Source: Ananas comosus (Eukaryota > Streptophyta > Magnoliopsida > Poales > Bromeliaceae). Taken from it: DNA of 64,000 nucleotides. This document shows, piece by piece, positions 36,401 to 48,553 of the stretch (the first letter of the stretch is position 1; every line of letters starts with the position of its first letter). The stretch spans positions 344,220-408,219 of the forward strand of contig NC_033622.1 of the NCBI RefSeq assembly GCF_001540865.1, in the 5' to 3' direction. The notes beneath the pieces were generated by a model. It searched no databases, was not told where the DNA came from, and saw nothing but the letters and a program-made list of their open reading frames with translations. The position numbers were made by a program, and so were the translations under genes.

Positions 36401-37528
36401 AAAGAGGAAGCACTGAAAAAGGGAAATAAATCTCTCGGCGAGAGATTCAATTTGTCTCGAACCGAATCCGATCCTTCTCCGGCGAAGAATGCACAAACTA
36501 AAGCGAGAGCTCCATCTGCTACGGTGAGGCGAAGGCTTTTTGATGATTCACCGAAAGATACGAGGAAGTCAGACGCCGATGATGGTAGGTCACGATGCGA
36601 TGAGAATCCTGCAGCGCCGATTGAAAGCGTTTCTCTCTCCAATAAAGCCGACCGGGAAAAGCAATTTGAGGAAGAGGGAAGTTCGAGCGGGGAGAACTCT
36701 TCGGTGCTTTCGGCGACGCTTAGCCACGACGAAAGCATTGGGAATGATCCCGAAAACGAGTCGGAGAAAAGTAGCGTTACGTCGAATTCATTCATCGGCG
36801 ATAACGATGAGGAGTCATGCAGCCAGGAATTCATCATCAGTCAAGCAGTTCAAGAAGCAGAAGCCGCTTCTTCTTCCGCCAAAGCCGAACGAGCTGGATC
36901 GCTGCTGGAGAAGAGCGCGTCGTTGAAGGAGAAAAAGCCCCTCTCGAGTAAACTCCAGTGGCTTTGGAAGTTCGGGAGGGCTTCTGGCGAAGCGAATACG
37001 GAGAAGGGCGGAGCTGAGGATTCGGAAAAACAATCGAGCGTAAACAACGGGAAGGATAGTTCGTGCTGCTCGGCTCCGAACGGGACTTGCAATTCGTGCG
37101 AAGCTACTAGTCGGAGGGTAGATGTCGGGGATACGAAAGTTATGGGCACTTTGAAGAATCTGGGGCAATCCATGCTCGAAAATATTCAGGTATGATGAAA
37201 ATTCTATTCTCTTATCCTAAACAAAGGGGTGGAATGAAACCTTAACGCAGTTCTTTTATTTCTGGTTAAAAACTCTCTCTTATCTTTCTTTGCTGCATCT
37301 TACTTACAAATCCAGTGATCAATTTATTGGAACTTTTCGTTTCTGTTCGGTAAAATGGTTTCGATAGGTAAGATGAAATTTTTTGTTTTGGTTTTTTAGG
37401 TGATCGAGTCGGTGTTCTCGGAGGATAACTTGTCGTCGAGCAACGTTCTCGGAGGGAAAGGGCAAGCGACGGCGATGGCGGCGCTCAAGGAGCTCCGGAA
37501 AATCAGCAACCTGTTGTGTGAGATGTGA
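33425..37528 (+). CDS. TBC/RabGAP domain protein (TBC1D5-like)
   Basis: Exons 33425-33570, 34632-34735, 35038-35214, 35379-37189 and 37400-37528 give 788 residues. The N-terminus RFSNLRSVRWRVDLGILP is typical of the plant TBC1D5-like family. The TBC domain follows: an Arg-finger region VDEDLSRLYPE near residue 106, then RRILLLWCIRHPEYGYRQGM with the Gln finger near 142, and later VEPQYFALRWLRVLFGREF. The C-terminal half is Ser/Glu-rich and likely disordered, ending with a conserved IESVFSEDNL…LKELRKISNLL segment. The family stimulates GTP hydrolysis by Rab proteins in membrane traffic. Intron 3 has a GC donor (CAAG|GCGAGT). The first ATG in the leader frame is used as start; in-frame codons upstream lack ATG. 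Confidence 0.93.
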
Positions 37529-38255
37529 GATGTGGGATGAGGTGAGCTGCTGCATTATGTATCCACCTACAATTTTTCCCAGGAATAACACCATTTATTA
37601 TTCTATGGCCTCATAACAATAATTAAGGAAAAAAATGAAGTGTCTAGGCCTTTTTTTTTTTTAATTTCCCCCCAGGAGTTCATATATTGTTTGTATTTGC
37701 ATCATGTACAAAGCCCCCATTTAAATGTAAGATTTTATTTTTTTTAAAAAAAAAATTAATTGAAGAAGCAATTGTTCAACTTGATCGACCATCTCTTTTA
37801 ATTCTCTCGTGTTTAATCTCTCTTCTTCAGTTTGTAGCTTTTTTTTTCTTTTCTTAAATCAGCAATCTCTCTTATTAGTAGCGGGCATCTCTATTAGTTC
37901 TCTCTTTTATTTTATTTTATTTTATTAATTAACGTGCATTGCACGCATGCGACCGCTGAGATTATGAGGAGTCCGCACGGAGACGAAAGTATGCGGTCGA
38001 AGGCTCAAATGTTCGGGGGATAATGTTAGATATATACATATACATTGTACGCGGCCCCCACCTCACTAATAATTGAAAATATTAATGAATGATGAGATGT
38101 GATGAGATAATAAAATCCAAAAAACGATGCTGCTAACGCTTGGTTGGTAAGGTACTAGAAGAAATGTTTGGTGTGAGGTGACCTCCCCCAATAAAACATC
38201 GATAATAAAAAGCAGCAGCAACTCAATAATGGCAATAATGGAGACAAACAAGTTT

Positions 38256-38302
<47 letters not shown>

Positions 38303-38365
38303 CCAACCACAACCATTTGCTCTTTTACTTTTTGGGGGGTCCCTTTTATTAATGTTTTGGTGTGG

Positions 38366-38409
<44 letters not shown>

Positions 38410-38822
38410 TTTGTGTATTAGAGGAGAATCTACACCATTGCTTATTTAGTGACTGTGAGCTCAAGCTAAACAATTTCTTTGATTTATTTATTATAAACAA
38501 AGATCATTGAGTAAATCTCATGTATTATAATATTAGAATATAGTACAAAAACTAAAAGAATAATAAAAATAATTGCCCATATCTGGGGCTCTACTAGGTC
38601 CATCTACACCAATACTACTGATAAGTACAGGGGGGAATATTTCTCAGCGCAAAATATGATCCAGTTTCCTCACGAAAAAAAAAAGAGTCTACATGCATCT
38701 TAAAAAAAAAATAATAATAATCCATGTGCAGCCTTAGCATTTGAATTTTGTAGAAGGACCATAGAAAAATAAAAAAAGAATCCATGTGCGTCTCAAAGAA
38801 AGTTTAATTACCATGTGCTGCA

Positions 38823-38857
<35 letters not shown>

Positions 38858-39747
38858 AGAACGTAAGATCAACATTCCCCTTGTCTTTGTGCTAATGAAA
38901 TGGGTCTACGCGATTCTAGCTATAAGTCATCTGTACCAATGGAAAATGCCTCGCACACAAACTATTCATTCAAGAACAGTAAGATTCAAGCATACATGTA
39001 ATTGAACAAGAGATCCTTTCGTAATCATCAAGCAATAATTAATGAGGCACAAAGTTTTAGCAGGTTACGTATGTTTTCATGAGATAAGATAAAGGATAAA
39101 TGCATGGGTGATGATGGGCTAACCAGAATGTACCACGAAACTCTAGTGCCACATCTACGGGCTTCGACGAGCCTCTCGGCCACCCGATTTCGGTGCAAGA
39201 ATTGTCATGCCAGTTTACAGAGTCTGACATATCGGCACGTGCCGCTCGTGTGAATAAACTCATGCAGCCCACTGAGTTCCTGCTAATTGTGCCAACATAT
39301 CAAACAGAGTGTGTCGAGACGTACCAGCGTGTCGAAGCATACATACAGATGGCATCGACCTGTCCCACGTCAGTGTCAAAAAAACAAAAAAAACAAACCT
39401 TCTGGTTTTTATGACAAAGTAGTTAAAATATCCTCGGTTTTTCTAACCAACCAAAGGGTCAAAATATTTTCCTTTTTCTGTTTTTTTTATAATTTATTTT
39501 TGTTGACTGACCCACAGAGAAATTAGAATCTTACAATAAGAAGCCACCAAACATCAGAAGTATAAAATGTCGTAAATTTTTCCATAACACAGATGCAATG
39601 TTACACCAAAATTCAAGCAAAGATCATACCGGAAACATCATAAGATAAACTACATGCTGAATTGTGCTACAAAACCCAGTTTCGTGGCAGTGGGATTAGC
39701 AGCAAATAGTTGACATAGCGGTAGTCAATTGTACTAACCCGAAACTC
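37529..39747. other. Intergenic with microsatellites
   Basis: TBC 3' UTR, then no recognisable gene. It contains the GA/CT pair at 38,258-38,407 and an (ATT)n run at 38,823-38,856. Confidence 0.5.
38258..38407. repeat. Facing (GA)n and (CT)n tracts
   Basis: A ~41-base GA run (38,258-38,298) faces a ~41-base CT run (38,367-38,407) across a 68-base spacer. The pair is self-complementary and could form a hairpin or triplex. Confidence 0.9.
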
Positions 39748-42700
39748 TCAGTAGATCCCAGGTATAATCCTGTAAGGGACTTTGTCACAGTACATCTTCC
39801 AATATTTTCCATACCTGTTAAGAGCCCATGAAAACATTATAATATACATCTCAGAGTAAATAGTGTAAAAAAAAAAATGTAGAAGTGCATGCATAAGAGC
39901 ATGTAGAAAATTGTGCAAGAATGATCAAAGCATGATCTTGCGATCACTGATAGTCTGGTAAAATCTAACAAGTGTTAACCTGAAGAAATGGAGCTATTAC
40001 TAGTCAAGTTCCTGAAAAAAAAAAAAAAAAAAAATCATACTAAAAGAATTATACCTGCTAAGAGCCGGAACCTATGTTTAAACTTGATAAGCTATTATCG
40101 CTAAGACAAAATAGGAGGGATCTATTTCCAAATAGCTTTTACCAGAATAAGTTTAAATGCCATTGAAGTACACCAAAATCTTCGTATAACTCTCTATCAG
40201 GTGAGTGAGGCCTAAAGCTGATAAAATAACATAGAGAAGTACCCAATAGCCTCAGAAACGAAAGTCGTTCTCTAACATTCTTCATTTCTAATGGTGAAGG
40301 ATAAAACAGTAATTAAAGACAAAGAAAGCTACTGATCGGATATTTGTTCACTCACTTGGACGAGCACCGATCATCGTCCCTTTTCGCCCGGTCGAAGAGG
40401 AGAATAGTGAGGAACACCACATAAAAGTAAGGCAGGAACTGCAGGGGTGCAATAAAAGATATAAATAAAACTAACCCACTAACCTTCAGAATTCAAATAA
40501 GAGAGCAATAAAGAAAAGTTTTTACATGGTTGAAGAGTGCCGGCACTGTCCAGAAAAATGCAGCTAATATCTCCGGTACATAGTGGAAGTGACGAGATAA
40601 ACCCCACCTGTTCAAAAGGTTCAAAATTAATGTTCACGCCGAATACCCTTATTAGATAACGTTTGATTGCGAAATAGGGCTTACGCTATCACAGAAGAAA
40701 TAACAATAACCAAAAAGAAAAAAAAAATTATATATATATATAAAGCTTCTCTGTATAAGGAAAACTGAAACCTCGGCTTCAAACTCAGAAGCTCCAGTTT
40801 GAAGTTTTGGCTTTTGCAGCAATAGAAAAAATGTTCAGGGAAATTGTAAAGAAAAAGCTAATAGTGGTTCTTTGATAACTTCAATCAAGCTGCACTTCTC
40901 TACATGATCCATCCAGGCCAAACAGGCCAATGTGATATCAAACAAGTCAATCAAATATTGTTTGAAGCAAAACATAAAATTTTTGACTTGTTGACAATAG
41001 CTAGTACAATTATACAAGAAGAAGAATCGAGATAAGCTTACCAGCCAGAGGTTAAGAGAAGGCTGTTTTTGGTTTCTCCTTTTGTGGTACGATATTGGGC
41101 AACAATCTGAAAATGTGTTTACGGGTTACAAGATATCCCCCATCAATAAGGCCGAAATAGAGTTAGTGAGGAAATTAAATATACAACCTTCGATGGAGCT
41201 TTGCCCCAAATTGTGCACTTCCCATTTGTTCTACGGAACTCTTGGCGTTGCCTATCGCAGTCGTAGTTAATATATATGCAGAGAAGTCCAGCAATTAGAA
41301 TAGACAGTGCAAGCTGCAACACATAAAAGTTCATTAAATGCTTCGGTTAAATTGCCAACCATAATAATTAGCTATTCGTAAACGAGATAAAATTACCTGG
41401 GTACCCAGATTCACTGGGTGGTTAACAAGGTACATTCCAGGAGAAGTATAGATTGATGGGACCCAAACCAAGCACCCCCAGCATATATAGAAACCAGCTG
41501 ATAAATGTAATTTCAGCTAGAAGTTAATTAAAGACAATGAATAAAAATATAAAATAATATATATGTAAGAACAGTTTCTGTTTTAAGCTAAAAGGACCGA
41601 ATCATAGAAGTGCATTAAATACGCATTTTAGATCAAGATTTAAACAGGATTGCCCGGAGGCCCATAAAATTACAGAAACACTGTTGACATAAGCCCATGG
41701 TAGATAGAAAGCTATATATGATTGCGGGAGTAAACTATCAATTTGTCTTCATTAAAATTTATTTGCATTTGAAGGTTATAAATAAACAGAGAGCCAAGGA
41801 TATTCTTTAAAACTGAGCAAGTTCAAGAGTACATCATTAAGAAGCTTAAGAAAGAAAGGCTACATAATTGTGATGCATCAGTGTTGTTATATCCTATATT
41901 ATGCTGCAAAGAAAATCAGCCAAATTAAATTCACAGGCAATCTATTTATGTTCTTACCTCTATCATGGGCAATGTCCATAGTGCACCAGTATCCCGACTC
42001 CCACAAGAAGAACTTTGTGATATAGACCAGCATTAATGCAGTGTTCACGAGCATAGAATCAGACACTTTGCCGTACAACTCATACTGCAGAATACAAAAA
42101 TGTTCAATAAGGACTAAAGAAGGTATGCACAATAACCATATTGCTACCTGAGTCTTGTATGACTGCCACTAAACTGTAGTATTAGATCCAACCTCTTATT
42201 TTCTATCCAGGATGTATAGCACAATAAAAATGTTTACCTGCTTGATGCAATAGGTTACAGCAAGAACAGCCCATGACATCATGCCAAATCGGCAGTTTGT
42301 GAAAACCTTAATGTCGAAATGTTTACCAATTCGAGGATAGAGTTCCATTCCCTGCAAAAGGTACATCAGTATCAAACAACTAATTCTTGGAGAACCTTCA
42401 TATTTGAACATGCATAACTTAATGTGAAAAGAATGTGTGCTTTCTCCATCAGAGTTGCATGATTGGTTTTTGACTTGATTTAAAAATTTAAGGATTTCTT
42501 GTCTGATTCATGATGCTTGCTAATTGAACAATATGCTGAGTTTCATAACTGATAATTATATTTACTACGCGAGAGAATTGCATAGAAATCAGTGTCTTAT
42601 CCAAGACTTATTTTCAGGTCCTTTGCAAACAGTACCTTGCTAAGGACATCATCACCTCTCAGCCTCCCTTCTTATTGCACTTAAATGACTCAGTTAAGAT

Positions 42701-45340
42701 AAATACAAGAAAATTGAAGTTTATACAAAATTTGGTGAGGTGAAAGGATTATTATAAAGGCACAGGTCAACAGATAAAGCTAAAAGCTATTAGGTACAAC
42801 AAAGATAAGATTCTTTATATGATAAAACATTTCATGAAACTCTGTAACTGCATATTCTCGACTATAAACCAAAATTTAGCTTTACAAAACAGACTTCAAA
42901 TGAATTAAGTATGACTCACCCAATAGAAATCAATAATCACATTCCCAGACGACCCAGAATCAGACGAGGATGGTGCCAAGTGACCCTTCAGAAAAAAGGA
43001 CCCATTAAATTAGGAATAATGGTGTATCGAGTATGCAACAGAATCGAGCAATCAACATTTGAGAAGCTTACTTTTATGTACAAGAAAATGCAGAAGACAA
43101 AACTGCCCACAACAAGTGCCGAATAGATCTCCCCCAAATGGTCATATACAATTGCAGGGTTAAATATCCCAAACCTAACAAAGAAGGTGGTTAGTGTATA
43201 GTATAGACATACAAGAACATCATTCTAGGCGACTTCTATCAATAAAGGAAACATGAAGGAAAAGCATTGGAACATATAGAAAGAAACCTACAAGCAAATG
43301 TTTGTTGCATATTCGACATAATAGAAACAGTTCACAAAATGACAATCGCAAATAGCCTATATTTTATATCCTTAAAATAAGATCACAATAAATAAAAAGC
43401 AGTTCATCAATCATGTCACTAAAGATGTATTTTATACATTTCTCATTAAGAAGAAGGATATAATTTTGTAGAAGTAACATATATCCTATCTTCTCCACAT
43501 TTTTGTCAAAGTTATATATGATAAAACTGATGACATACAACTTCCAATAATCTCCGAAGATGGGATGTCTAGAAGAATTCTGAAGACGTTAAGCATTATG
43601 AAGGATGATCAGAAGACAAAAGCAGAAATTAGACTACATATATAAAAGCAAAAGCAAGTCCATGCATTGCACTTTCGGTGGTTAACAACCAGCTAAGGGA
43701 AAAGGAAGAAATCTTACCACCAAAGACTTAAATAGGTGATTAGCGTCACAGCATATGCTTGCAATCCATTTGCCTACAAGAAAACCGAAATACTATAATC
43801 AAATATATCTTCCAATTGACATCTTTAAAGTAGGAATAGATAGTGGTCTTGGATATACGTAAGCGCGGGCTAATGTCATTTTCGATTATAGAGATTTGAC
43901 TCTGCTTGGTTTCAGGATTGCCCATAATCTCCATTCCTAGTGCTGCATATCTTTGGCTGATTTCATATCATTCACACAGGATATTTTAGTCCAAGTAGCG
44001 GCCCTATCATTCCTCTGTGTTTCTATTTCTAATGATGTTAACTACAACATTTAACTCGGAAATGATGAGAGAAAAGTGCTAATTATATTGTGTAAAGTGA
44101 CTGTGACACAATCAAGATTTACAAACATTATTCTTGAAATATCAAATTACTCCACAAACCTTGTAAATAGGTACATTTCCATTCGGAGAAACTGGACCTT
44201 CGAACCTTTTGCCGGGAAGCACAAGCTGAAGAAAAGCTTCAAATGCACCAAAACAAGCAATGATCTTCCATGCAGTTGGGGTTGGCATTGGCCAGATATT
44301 TTTGAGACCCTCTAGTCCATTTTGCTTGAGATACTCATAAGTTTTCAGCACGGAACCATCAGCATGGACCATCGTGTACCATCTGCATTTGCCAATGGTT
44401 AACAGGTTTACTACTTGAACTATGATTTTCCGCATCTGGAATAATTATTCAAAGATAATAAATTACAGATCAATGAGAAAAAGGGATCACATTACAGAAC
44501 TGCTTGGGATCTAATTCTAGTGATTTCAAGGTTAGCACATTGGTTGACCAACATAAAATCCATATTTTTGGAATGAATAAACATGTTAAAGGGCTCGAAC
44601 CAACCCAAAAGCTTAGGTGAATAGGTAGGGATCCCTAACACATTATGTATGGGCCAAAAGTTTTGTTTCTATCCAACACGGATTATTAATCTTAACAACC
44701 ACCCTCCCCTATCGAAACATGCGATGGACCCTACGCAATCACACAAAATCCACAAACTAAACGACTAATAGTATGTGGCACAAATCCAACACGCATGCTA
44801 GGTGCAACTAAAACATTGCACCAACAACTTCACATGCCAGGCACAACTAGCACATAGCCTATCGGATGTGAACAAAGCTCTGATACCAAGTTAAAGGGGA
44901 CTCAGAATCCAAATCTCTTCACAAAGAGAAGATCAACACAAATTCCACAAATTGCCTCTCTTTTTCAACAACAAATGCTCAACCCAAACTCCTAAACCAA
45001 TGTAGAGATCTAATGCATTAATTAAACCGTGTTTATTACTAGAATCGTGAACAAAATCCTGAGATCCAAAGGGATAAGACTAAACCACACTAAGCGAAAT
45101 ATAAACACAACAAGGGAATCCGAATCATCAATCAAAACATTACAATAAAAAACTCAAAAAAAGCCCAACCTAGTTCAATCGACATCGAGATCGAGATCGA
45201 CATCGATCGAGAGAGATGGGGATCGGGAGATCGAGAGAGAGCTCTTACAAGAGGATGACGAAGGGGGGGCAAAGGGTGAGGAGAGAGATCATGGAGGTGT
45301 AGGTCACGAGGGCCGAGTGCACCGTCTTCGTCTCCGCCAT
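39748..45340 (-). CDS. DWF5: 7-dehydrocholesterol reductase (sterol delta-7 reductase)
   Basis: Thirteen coding exons: 45340-45249, 44382-44160, 43773-43718, 43174-43072, 42985-42920, 42351-42238, 42084-41958, 41497-41397, 41313-41188, 41106-41042, 40607-40526, 40438-40356 and 39814-39748. All have GT-AG introns, and together they give 434 residues, the usual length. The enzyme reduces the delta-7 double bond of sterols with NADPH in the ER membrane, in the phytosterol/brassinosteroid pathway. Visible hallmarks are a start MAETKTVHSALVTY, several membrane segments, DFYWGMELYPRIG, FTNCRFGMMSWAVLA, GYWCTMDIAHDRAGFYICWG, RHFHYVPEI, and the ERG4/ERG24 reductase signature R-x2-R-D-x3-C-x2-K-Y-G-x2-W, ending YRIIPGIY. 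Intact. Intron 1 carries a retrotransposon-like remnant. Confidence 0.97.
44540..44900 (-). mobile_element. LTR-retrotransposon remnant in DWF5 intron 1
   Basis: On the minus strand TGGTATCAGAGC (44,888-44,877) matches the primer-binding site complementary to initiator-Met tRNA used by many plant LTR elements. It is followed by AT/GT-rich non-coding sequence. No reverse transcriptase frame is visible, and LTR ends were not defined. Confidence 0.4.
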
Positions 45341-47100
45341 TGTTCTCCTTCTCCTCCTCTGCTCTCTCTCTCTCTCTCTCTCTTCTACTCACGTTTTTAG
45401 AGAGAGAAACGGTAGAGACGTAGAGTGTGTGAGTGCACCGTGCACGACGACTCGGGTCTCCGCTAGAGCACGGAACAAGGGCGGAAAAAAAAAAATCTCA
45501 CGGTGCGAAAAATTGCGTGGACCAGGTATACTCATACACTCCATGCACCACGAAATCGGCGCACAAAGTGTTGCGTGGACCAGCTATACTCATACACTCC
45601 ATGCACCACAATTTTAGCTCATACACTCATACACACCAAATATAAACCATCATCTACCGCGAACTTAATTAGAGTATTTTTTATATAATAATTCACATGA
45701 TTAAGAATATGTTTGATAACATATTTGATCTTTAATGTGTTTTATAGTATATTAGTTATATAATCTCCACTTTCTTAAAGTTATTGGACTGCATTAGACT
45801 ATTTTGCCTGCCGATTTATAAAAATTACTAATTTTAAAAAAATTTTAAAATTTCGCAAACTGATAACTTAAGTAAATTACTTTAGACAAAACAAACTTGC
45901 TCTAAATCTTCTCAAAACAAATGATGCGCTGAAAATACTGTATAGTAAAAAAAGCTATGTAGTAATTCAAATTAAACAAATAAAATCATTATATAATAAT
46001 AAATAAAAATCAATGTTTTGGGGTATGTTATTAAGTACGCGTAGCATTACTAGGTATATCAATCTAAAGACTTTGGGGACCAACGTGTAATTTCCACGTA
46101 ATATTTGGACCGAAAATTGGACTCCAATTAAAATTTTGGGGTATGTTATGAAGTACGAGTAGCATTACTAGGTATATCAATCTAAAGACTTTGGGGACCG
46201 ACGTGTAATTTCCACGTAATATTTGGACCGAAAATTGGACTCCTCCAATTAAAACTCTTAAACTAAATCGAGTTTAATTCCCATCTATTAATGTATCGGT
46301 GGTGGCTGGTGGACCGTCGCTCTCCTCAGCCTCCATGCTTCAGAAATTATTTCGTGGACCAGGTCCACCGTGGACTAGAAAAAAGTTCTTTTTTTTTTAT
46401 TTGGTGGGGAACAACTCTACTGGACTCTTTAGCTGGTATCTTTTTAAAATCTACGTATATTATATTCGAAGTTTTGACTCTAGCTCCACCTTTTCGCATA
46501 TACGAGACTTGAACTCCCGTTTTTTTTCATCGAGGAAAAAAAATAATAGCAGTAGTAAATATGGTATTGAAATCTTTCTAAATTCAAAATTTAAGTCTCA
46601 AATTTATGCATATATGGAGATTCCAACTTTAATATAAATAAAAAATCAGTAGTTATGATAACAAATGATACTGAGTGTTATTTGATGGTACTTTTTTGTT
46701 CCTGAATTGGCCAAACAAAATTCAACTTTATTCCGGATATAAACCAAACAACTAATATTTGGAAAATTTGATAGCTAAAAAAGTTTCTAAAAGTTATAAA
46801 TATTAATATTAATGCTTTATAATTTTGATTGATAAAATTTATAAACAGTTGTTATACTATTCTAATATTGTTGTTTGATCCTATACTTAACTATTTTAAT
46901 TCTGAAAACTCTACATATTATATTACACTTTCTAATAACTTCAAATTTTTGTTTTTTAATTGATAATTAATTTATATCATCCTAACTTATTGTTAAACAG
47001 GGTTAAAAGATCATTTTTAAAAATAGTTTTATTTAAACAATTGTAGAAGGATTCAATTGCAATGTTGGGATAATTCAGGGACTATTTATACATTTACCCT
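45341..47100. repeat. Intergenic with two short tandem duplications
   Basis: This is the DWF5 upstream region with a (CT)n run at 45,361-45,382. A 39-bp unit starting TTGCGTGGACCAG is repeated at 45,513-45,551 and 45,571-45,609. A ~118-bp unit is repeated at 46,016-46,133 and 46,134-46,251. No gene seen. Confidence 0.75.
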
Positions 47101-47179
47101 CGAATAAATGAAGACCAGTTCCAGTGAATCGTATGCTCCGTTTTTGGATGACGTGGTGGACCGAGTCCACGCAAGTATT

Positions 47180-47258
47180 TCTCACATGACACGGCCAACA
47201 CGCGCCATAGACCCCGTCTACTCTTAATTTCTTCAGCCTCCATCACGTCGCCTCGTCC

Positions 47259-47309
<51 letters not shown>

Positions 47310-47463
47310 ACCGCGAAGAGAAGAGAGCCGTTGGAGAAACCCTAGTTTCCGACCCCAAACCGTAGAGATCCGTTCGAGATCTCGGTGGGGATCCTCTCTC
47401 TCTCTCTCCGATCCTTCGAATTGGTATGCTTCACAGCGCGGAGGGTTCGAGAAGATCTCGAAG
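47180..47463 (+). promoter_or_regulatory. Promoter/5' UTR exon of the RING-CH gene
   Basis: A long (CT)n tract at 47,262-47,307, then an AAACCCTAG leader. A strong donor CGAAG|GTAAGC follows 47,463, so a non-coding first exon is likely, spliced to the exon containing 48,554 (acceptor about 48,494). An ATG at about 47,424 would not stay in frame with the protein if spliced at the nearest sites. Confidence 0.45.
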
Positions 47464-48553
47464 GTAAGCGTCTCGGATCTGGTTGTTCTTGTTGTCGTTT
47501 TCGTCATCCTTCTCGATTCGTTTGACCTCAAATTCTTGGTTCTTAGTGGCATTGGATTGCTTCTTGTTGTTGACCAATTCATGGACTAGTTTGGATCTCG
47601 GAACGTGTGATTTGGTGCATTGCGAATGATGTGGATTTTGGAGTTCTAGGGTTTTAGGTAAGATCCTGTGAATGTGTGGTTCGTGGATCTTTTTACTTAT
47701 GTGTGTCAATGGAGGATGTAATTGGAAATGTATTTGGTGATGGTAAGATGTGGATTCAGCAGATTCAGATGTAGGTTGCGTGAAATTTAGATGGCTTTCG
47801 ACTGGGAAAAATTTGATGTTTTGATAATTTTCTTTGTTGGTAACGGAATGGAAAATTCATGGATAAGAGTAACTAGATGAAGCATTTCTTTGTGAAGTGC
47901 TCTTTGGGAAATACCTTTTTCGGTCTGGGGATGTTGTTCTTAATCTCGTGGACCCCAGTTGCTTGGGGACTAGCTCCTATGTCATTCTTTTACATAAATT
48001 TCAATTTTTACATGAAAATGAATGGTTGAAGACTCTAGAAAGCAGAAATCATCTTTTGTTGAGGTGCACGTAGATTCAAAATTCGGTAGAGAAATGCTTC
48101 GAAAAATGCCGATTTGAGATTGTCTGCTGATCTTGTAAATTGGTCAAAAACCTCGTGCAAGTTGTGTTGAATTATCGTAGTAGTAGGAGGATATATGTTC
48201 TCATATTTGCCTCTACAATCTCCATGCTTTTAACAAATAACAATTATACAGGATGAACCTTCGGTGGTGAATAATACATGGTGGGATTCTACCATGGGAT
48301 ATCTGATTTGGACTTTCGATGAGATATACTTTTTTAATATAGCATGTCTATTTGTTTTTTCCCCCTCAATATATGGTAGATCACCTTTGAGAAATTCATA
48401 AAGATTGCTATATTTAAAAGTTAGTGCAAGAATTCTTCAGCAGCCTTTCAAATGATGTGGCATTTTCTTGATATGTCATTCCTCTGTGTTGCAGGATTTT
48501 TGTTTTCTTTTGGAATGACCAAAAGATTTGACTCTCTTTGCTGATGTGTGGAT

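Noticed and set aside
36370..37173. Minus-strand frames under TBC exon 4
   Set aside because: Ser/Leu-rich antisense shadows of the disordered C-terminal region.
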